64,000 bases of DNA, from the NCBI RefSeq assembly GCF_029407905.1, contig NC_073629.1, positions 53,580,301 to 53,644,300 of the forward strand, in the 5' to 3' direction. Every line of letters begins with the position of its first letter. The stretch's first letter is position 1. Shown here in pieces: positions 57,680-64,000 of this stretch. The position numbers and the translations under genes are program-made. Source of the DNA: Bubalus kerabau. Lineage: Eukaryota; Chordata; Mammalia; Artiodactyla; Bovidae. Below the pieces are notes generated by a model. It did not search any database, was not told the origin of the DNA, and worked only from the letters and a program-made list of their open reading frames with translations.

Positions 57680-58050
57680 CATCCAAAATGCACCCACTTT
57701 CCGTATGCGTTGGCTGAAATGGCCCTTATCTCCAGTTCCAGTGGGGTTTATCTTGACTGGTCCATGCCAGTTGTGAGAACTCCATTTTTTGTTTAGGGTT
57801 GCCTATGTAACCTAGTTTTAGACAATGAAAAATGAATATGAAAGAAAATCTGCTAGAAACGTCTGGATATTGGTATAAGAAGATGTGATACTTGCCAAAT
57901 GTGGCCTTGGGGGTTGCTCGCCAACATGTTGAGGATGGTAGAGCAGGAAGGAAAACCTGAGTCCTTGATAACAAAATTGAGCTCGGAATTAACAAAACCC
58001 TGTAGCCTCCCTACCTCAGGACTTCCTGTTAAGTTTAAGCATCCTTTAGT
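57680..58050 (+). mobile_element. Ancient mammalian repeat, family unresolved
   Basis: TTGACTGGTCCATGCCAGTT, TAACCTAGTTTTAGACAATG, GTTGAGGATGGTAGAGCAGG and CCTACCTCAGGACTTCCTGT appear in the order of a common old mammalian LTR- or DNA-transposon-type repeat. No internal coding sequence is attached. Confidence 0.45.
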
Positions 58051-58061
58051 CAAGCTTTCTG

Positions 58062-58170
58062 TTGTTGTTGCTTAGTCACTAAGTCATGTCTGAATCTTTT
58101 GCAACGCTATGGACTGTAGCCCACCAGGCTCCTCTGTCCATAGGATTTCCCAGTACAGGCAAAAGCACTC
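58062..58170 (-). mobile_element. Bov-tA SINE, truncated
   Basis: GCTTAGTCACTAAGTCATGT through CCATAGGATTTCCCAG: 3' half of a monomer on minus. Confidence 0.88.
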
Positions 58171-58289
58171 TCTCTGAGACCACCACCATGTCTATTTATA
58201 AATCTTTCCCCAAGATTGGCAGCCCACAGCAAGTGTGAGCCGTGCACGTCTCATGTTTCTACAGTTCTTGCAATGTTGTCACAGTAATA

Positions 58290-58390
58290 AAACCCAACAC
58301 TTGGATAGTCATCAGTTTGCACAGTGCTTTTATTTCATTTGTTCTAATGACAACCTTGTGAGATAGAGGTGTTAAAATATATTACTAAGT
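58290..58390 (-). mobile_element. MIR SINE fragment
   Basis: GTTTGCACAGTGCTTTTATT and GACAACCTTGTGAGATAGAG fit the reversed MIR 3' half. Confidence 0.6.
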
Positions 58391-58949
58391 ATTAAGATAC
58401 TCCCCAAACAAGTACTAATATCACACTCACTCTGGGAAATCTGAGGTGGTGAGGGTGGTATTTATTGAAAACCTGAGAGATTTCTTGGGAGTCAGGGAAG
58501 AGTAGATTGAAATGAATGGTTGGTCACTCATAGCAGGTCATGGGAACGAAGAGGGCGACACAAAAGGCCATTTTCAGTTTCTCAGGGTCTGAGTGGGTAA
58601 GGCACCAACCCCGACTCAGACAGTGAAATGCCTGGGTTCTGTCCTAGGACACTGCTGCTCTGTAGGGTGAAATCCCTCAGACACGCGTGTGTATTCCTTC
58701 ATTGTTCTCCTCCCAGCCTGGTGGTCTTTGCCCCAAATATGAGACAAGAGGAGTGTGTTTGATAAAAGTCTTAACAGAAAAAGTATTATAAAATACCAAA
58801 AACATTGGGCTCCTTTGGGAGGATCTTGATAAGAGAGTTGCAGCCTTGTTAGAAAGGGAGAGCCCCTCTGCATGAGAGGGAACAATGAAGCAGCTAAACA
58901 GACTCTGGGAAACATTGGCAGCTCAGAAGCTAGGTGACATCATTGATGA
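58391..58949. other. Unassigned sequence
   Basis: No feature recognised. Confidence 0.4.
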
Positions 58950-59640
58950 ATCGAACAAATGTTTATTAAGCTGTGATGAACAAAACAGATATGCCTCTTG
59001 TCTTAAAGATGAAAGGTACCTATACTCTAGTAGTGAAGACAGATAATGATGAAATAAAAAAGGAAATGTTAGTTGCTCAGTCGTGTCCAGCTCTTTGTGA
59101 CCCCATGGACTGCAGCCCGCCAGGCTCCTCTGTCCATGGAGCTCTCCAGGGAAAAATACTGGAGAGGGTTGCCATTCCCTTCTCCAGGAGATCTTCCTGA
59201 CCTAGGGATCGAACTGGAGTCTCCTGCATTTCAGGCAGATTCTTCACTGCCTGAGCCACAGGGAAGCCTAATAGAGGAAACAGAATTACAAATTGTGGTA
59301 ACTACTACTAAGGAGGAAGAATAGTACACGTGAGAGAACAGTGGGGTGAAGGAGCTGCTTTGTTTTGGGTGGTCAATATAGGCCTCTGTGAATAGATTAC
59401 ACTCAAGGTGGGACTGGAAAAATGGGAAAGAGTCAGCCATTCAAAAGGAAGGGCTAAGACAGAGGAAGGGTAGTGAGTCGAGAGAGCAGGTACCAGCCAC
59501 AGCATGTGCAATGGGCCTGAGGTAGGAAATAGTTTATATGCTCAAGAAACTGATTTTCTAGGTAGGGTTCTTTCATCATGTCAGCAGAATTTATTGAACT
59601 TTTACCTTGTGTCTAGTTTTGTCCTAGGAATTGTGGAGGA
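58950..59640 (-). mobile_element. L2-type ancient repeat, interrupted by Bov-tA
   Basis: AACAAATGTTTATTAAGCTG and ACCTATACTCTAGTAGTGAA left of the SINE; AGGCCTCTGTGAATAGATTA, GTGCAATGGGCCTGAGGTAG right of it. Same family as the 49.5- and 56.7-kb relics. Confidence 0.55.
59062..59270 (-). mobile_element. Bov-tA SINE
   Basis: Complete monomer on minus: TTGCTCAGTCGTGTCCAGCT at the left, CCTGAGCCACAGGGAAGCC at the right. Confidence 0.93.
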
Positions 59641-60189
59641 TGGATATACATGTGTATATGTGTAGGCTGGATTGCTATAGGATACTTGATGGGGGAGGTG
59701 GGGGAGACTTAAACTGGAATGCAAACAAATGAGTGGGATTTAAATGGGGAGATGGTGAGAAGCAATATGTGGAAATAGAGATAGAGAGTAGAAACAAACA
59801 TCATGTTTGTGAGGCAGTGACGAGATTGTTTCTCAGAGTGAGAATAGTGGATAATCTTGAATTAATTCTTCTTAATTGAGGATTAATTAGCAGCTCTCTG
59901 AGATTCCCAGGATACCACGACTTCTCTCCCTTTTAAACTTTACTACTCCTGTCCATTTACTTAAATTAATTAGGTCAGCCCAGTGCTTCATAAAGAAAAA
60001 TAAAATAAATATTCTGCCACTGAGACTTGCTTTCAAAGCACATGACTACTGAGTTTTCAGTGGCAAATGTTCCTGACCTCCGTGTTTCCCCATCTTATAG
60101 TCTATCCTTATTTTCATTGTGTACGTTATCACACTGCAGGCCTTTCACAATGTTTTACACTGTTTGAGCCGAGTGCTGGCGAACGGTAC
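59641..60189. other. Unassigned sequence
   Basis: No feature recognised. Confidence 0.4.
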
Positions 60190-60400
60190 TTTCAAACACA
60201 GGTCATTCACTCTCACAGCTCCACGGAGGTGGGGAGGGGCAGGTAGCATTGTGTCTGTGGAATGAATGAGGAAGCAGAAGGGCAGAGAGGTTAAGTGACT
60301 TGTATAAATCACACAAGGGTCAGGGGCTGTGTGTGAATAGGACTCAGCCTCCAAACTCTCTCGCAGTCCAGGGCTCTGTCCACTAAGCCCCCTTTCCACC
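60190..60400 (-). mobile_element. MIR SINE
   Basis: GCAGAGAGGTTAAGTGACTT, AATCACACAAGGGTCAGG and GCTCTGTCCACTAAGCCCCC follow the reversed MIR core and tRNA-related end. Confidence 0.8.
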
Positions 60401-62359
60401 GCAGGCAGTTCTGAATGTTAGAGGAACAAGGAAGTAGTGTTTCAGCAATCCAGATGGAGAAGTGAAAAAGGGAGGTGGTGCATGGAAAAGATTTATTTAT
60501 GCTACCGAACTGTTTACCTTTTTATTAATTTTAGAGCGTCACACATCTTCCAGTGCCCAAACTTGTACATTGTGATGCAGGTGGTTAGAACTTTCGGAAA
60601 GTAGAGACTCAGCAGTGAATGATTGGCCTTACACTGCCACACCTGTCTTCCCGGCCCTGCTCCTAACCCTCTGCTAGAGGACGTGTATCCTCAGCACCAT
60701 CCCAGCCAGATGCATCACAGCGCTCAGCCCCTCAGTCTGCAGGTCACCCTCCATCTTACCCCTGTAGTTGTGCTGCTTCCGGATCAATGTTGTCTGTCTT
60801 GTGCTACAACTTTGAGGGCCAAAAACTGTAGAAAGTGCCACATCTGAAGTTTTTGCCCTGGATGGGCAGCTGCTTTTCCTATTTGGATGCAAAAAGCGAC
60901 ATAAGCAGAGCCTGCCAGCTGCCCTTGCTGAGGCTTCTCCTCCTCCTACCCCAGTGCTCCAAGTCCAGCAAGATCTGTGCTCACAAACACTTTTCTGACA
61001 ATGTAGTCTTGGATTCAAGTCTTGAGTACAAACTTCTCTGAAATAATCACTTTCCAAGTGAAATTTAAGAGTCTGAAAAGTAGTCACGAATGAAAAGTGT
61101 GTCGTTCCAGCCTAAGCTATTATCCTACAGTTGCATCACTCTACAGTTGGAACCTTTTTTTTTTAAATCTTGACCCTGCATTTTCTTTAAATCTTGACCC
61201 TATGGGGGAGTTCTAATGAAATGGTGAATTGGTTTCTGCCCCACTAGAAAGAGACAATTGAATATAAGTTGTATTAAATTCAGAGAAACTAAGACGTATC
61301 CTGTGTGGGGTTTTCTAGATAAATCTGCTTCTGCCCTATACATTTTTAATGACAATGTGGTTTCAAACTCAGTGTTATTCAATACAGAATCAAAGCTGAC
61401 TCGGAGAAAAATACTGTTTGATTCTATTTAGTCCACATTTCCCTCCCCACTTTTGGGTGTCTGCCTGTGCCACTGGGGGTGGGTTTGTGTATAATACGGT
61501 CTGAATACATTCTTATAAGTATTAGAAGTATGGAAACACAGAGCCCTCTGTGACCCCCAGAGCCCTCTGTTGATCACTGGTGTTTGTTGTTGGAGGAAGG
61601 CAAACATAAGCATAGAAGTGTTATTGAACAGAAACCCCTTCAAAAATGTCTCTGGGCTTTTGTTCTCAGGGTTGCATAGCAGTAGGGGGCCCCCCTCCTC
61701 AGAAAGCATACTTATGCAAGTATTAAGAACTGGCTGAGATAAGAAGTAAAGCTTAAGAGACCTTCATCATTAGCTGCTAGTGGTAGAGATTAGTGATCCT
61801 ACTACAGGATTACAGACGGAAAGAGTGCCAGTGTTGGTTAATTGTTCATTAATGCTTGTAAAATAAGCCAGCTGGAGGAAAACTGACCATTGTCTGCTCT
61901 CTCAGAGTGAAACTAAATTGGATCTGTTCATCAATGGCAGTATTGATGTCAGGGAAAAAAAAATACACATGAAAACTTCTTCCCTGTGACTCCCTCTCAA
62001 TTTTAAATATTTAATTAAAAACTCTTATCCTAACAATGACTAAGTTATCAATCTATCTTTCTCTCTCTGTCTGGCCTTTATCTCAGCTAAGAACACTTTG
62101 CTTCCCATGCATTTGCTCTTTGAGTTTTTGATCTGATACAAAAACAACTGATTTCCTAAAACAGCCTGTAGATACAAATAAGCCTTATGATTAGTGGTTG
62201 TGATTTTGAGATATGGTGGGCATGCTACTTAAAAATCCCAGAGAACTTTGAGCCCTTCTTTTCCCTGCCTCCCTACTTTGTCCCTTCCCTCCCCAACTCC
62301 AAACCTGCCCCACAGCAGTCAGGCTCCCCTTTCCCACCCCACCCCCAGGCACAAGCGGG
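60401..62359. other. Unassigned sequence
   Basis: About 2 kb without a named repeat. The longest frame is 137 residues on the minus strand (60674-61087), with no recognisable motif. TTTAAATCTTGACCCT is duplicated at 61162 and 61186. Confidence 0.4.
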
Positions 62360-62440
62360 GTTAAATGATTTGCCCAAAGTCACACGCCCTACCCTGTCCA
62401 AGTTAGGAAGAGAGCCAAGAACCTTTGCCTTCTTCTAGAA
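62360..62440 (-). mobile_element. MIR SINE fragment
   Basis: GGTTAAATGATTTGCCCAAA and GTCACACGCCCTACC match the reversed MIR core. Confidence 0.65.
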
Positions 62441-62535
62441 AATGTTGTTGTAAGGTCAGAGACAATATAGCTAATTGTTTCTGAATCCCCAGATAGGAAA
62501 TATTTAAGCATGTTCCTCCAGTCTTTGTATTTAAG

Positions 62536-62660
62536 GTAATGGTTGGAGTAAGTTTATTCACTCAGGAAGTATTTATTGAGTCCCCAGCATGTGCAACAGT
62601 GATGAACAAATGACACAGTTCCTGCCTTCATTCTGCTCATAGGACTGTGGGGACATAAAA
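62536..62660 (-). mobile_element. L2 LINE 3' end
   Basis: TATTTATTGAGTCCCCAGCA, GTGATGAACAAATGACACAG and TTCCTGCCTTCATTCTGC match the reversed L2 terminus. Confidence 0.7.
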
Positions 62661-63184
62661 TATCTTACAAAGAAAAATGGAGGGTAAGTGCAATGAAGGG
62701 GAAGCAGTGACTGCGGCTGGGGATTATCACAGAGGGATGTTTGGAGTGAGACATGGCCTCCCTAGGAGAGGAGCTGAGGGCTGGGTGAGGGATAGTCCCC
62801 CTTTTCTCTGGGGAAAGGGGTTACAGTGGATGCTGGGGAGCTTGTATAAGACCCTGATGTGTGAAGGAATCTCTGTGTTGCAGACCCAGCATAAAGGAGA
62901 GGATACTCTGAATTTGGAAACAAGTTCAGGTAGCCATCTGCAGAGGTGAAACTAAACACTCTTGAGGACTGTTGCTGATGAACCAAGAGTGTGACTGTCT
63001 TAACAAGAAACACGGTCCACCCCGCCTCCTCTCCTACCTCATCTCCTCCCACTTCTTGCTCATTATCCTCAAGCCATGATGGCCTTGCTTCCCTTACTCT
63101 AACACCCGACTCCATGTTCCTGCATTTGTCAGCCCTCTGCTCTCTTGGGCATTTTAACATCTGTGAACCCTTCTCTCTTCTCTC
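62661..63184. other. Unassigned sequence
   Basis: Purine-rich on the left, then pyrimidine-rich 63010-63180. No gene recognised. Confidence 0.4.
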
Positions 63185-63260
63185 TGATCATTCTTTCACT
63201 CATTCATTCAACAAATATTTATTGAGTGTTTACTAGCTACCAGCTCAAGGCACCACAGAT
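63185..63260 (-). mobile_element. L2 LINE 3' terminus
   Basis: CATTCATTCAACAAATATTT and TTGAGTGTTTACTAGCTACC: extreme L2 3' end, reversed. Confidence 0.65.
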
Positions 63261-63404
63261 TTATCAGGAAACAAAACCTTTCACCACCAGTTCTAAAGTC
63301 ACCTCCTCAGAAGCGTATTTCCTTCCTATTACATGGATGTCTTTTTGTTACTTATTAGAGCAGGTTTCACACTCTGAGGTTATTATGTTATTTCCTACAT
63401 ATTT

Positions 63405-63520
63405 GTTATATATTTTCCCCCTAAAATGCAAGCAGCTCAGAGGGCAGGGACTGTGCCCCTCGGGTTCATCACTGTACCTCCAAGACTTAGAACATTGCCA
63501 GACACACTCTGTAATACAGA
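63405..63520 (+). mobile_element. L2 LINE 3' end
   Basis: AAAATGCAAGCAGCTCAGAG, GGCAGGGACTGTGCCCC and CTTAGAACATTGCCAGACAC match the L2 terminus. Confidence 0.7.
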
Positions 63521-64000
63521 ATGACCAAATACAGAAAGAAAAAACACAGGTTACAGATTAGACAGCGGCTGATGTAAAGTGCATTTCCTTTCAGAAAGTA
63601 ATATTTATAGAGCACTGTGGCCATTCTTCAACTGAATGCCAGGTTGGTGTGTTATTGCCACATTCTGTAGCCACTCTGCTGTGTTAGCTTTTAAAAGCCC
63701 ATTTTATTTGTTTAGATACATTTCAAAATTTTACTAATTGGTTGAATTTGTTATATGTTTTGCCTTATAAAAATGCATTTATGTGATCAGTGATGAAGAC
63801 ACAATCAAAACCTACAGTTTCCTTGACTTCACTAGTTAAATAGCTATCATGGAGAATGTGAAGCCATCACCATGGAAAGGATGCTGGTATCTGGTTGTTG
63901 TTTTATATTTCACCTAAGGCTAGCATGCAGTACATGAAGCCTATCATTTTATATCTTGTGCTCTAAACATTTCAAAAGCATTCATTTGTTTATCCTCAAA
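63521..64000. other. Unassigned sequence
   Basis: No feature recognised to the window's end. Confidence 0.4.

Noticed and set aside
57680..58050. Endogenous retrovirus
   Set aside because: An LTR-like resemblance only; no paired LTR, primer-binding site or gag/pol-like frames nearby.
60674..61087. 137-aa minus-strand frame
   Set aside because: No recognisable motif, no codon structure, and no splice or promoter context.
62762..63160. 132-aa minus-strand frame
   Set aside because: Low-complexity, with no domain; arises from pyrimidine/purine-rich sequence.
1..64000. CRISPR arrays, operons or satellite DNA
   Set aside because: Repeats are dispersed SINEs and LINEs with target duplications, not regularly spaced or long tandem arrays.

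Overview
The window is mammalian and, from its repeats, ruminant DNA of the cattle/sheep/goat lineage (Pecora). The decisive evidence is the set of BovB (RTE-clade) LINE fragments and the many Bov-tA and BOV-A2 SINEs that share the BovB 3' end, together with young artiodactyl L1 3' ends and a Hsmar1-type mariner. Composition is AT-rich, with long stretches that have no codon structure. I see no host protein-coding exon, rRNA, tRNA gene, CRISPR array or prokaryotic feature. Every open frame I could assign belongs to a transposon, and all of these are truncated or broken. The window is best read as intergenic or deep intronic sequence.

Layout. 1-7 kb: mostly unnamed sequence, with a BovB tail, a Bov-tA next to a BOV-A2 (1.8-2.3 kb), an AT-rich L1 end (4.3 kb), an L2-like stretch, a CpG-dense patch (6.0-6.2 kb) and a MIR. 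7-18.5 kb: a BovB-rich zone with pieces at 7.2 (+), 10.4 (-), 10.6-11.5 (-), 12.3-13.6 (-) and 16.9-18.5 kb (+); the last three carry reverse-transcriptase remnants. 19-24 kb: old L2-like pieces, a small hairpin, a full-length dead mariner whose left terminal repeat is split by a BOV-A2, a (GT)15 microsatellite, and an L1 3' end with a second tiny L1 end inserted in its A-rich tail. 24-33 kb: the longest repeat-poor block, possibly holding conserved noncoding sequence. 33-44 kb: scattered Bov-tA copies, L2/MIR fragments, an old 1.2-kb L1 and two short BovB ends. 44-48 kb: a near-perfect 378-bp palindrome (45740-46117) and, about 700 bp on, a perfect RFX X-box-like motif. 48.7-56 kb: a young truncated L1 with 16-bp target duplications, two BOV-A2 copies, a dimeric Bov-tA, a BovB end and nested L1 ends. 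56-64 kb: old L2/MIR relics with two younger Bov-tA copies.

No genes cooperate here. What the sequence records is successive retrotransposition (BovB driving the Bov-tA/BOV-A2 SINEs, L1 driving its own truncated copies) over an ancient L2/MIR background, plus at least two events that look like replication template switching: the 378-bp palindrome and a 42-bp hairpin inside an old L1. The palindrome is the feature most worth following up.
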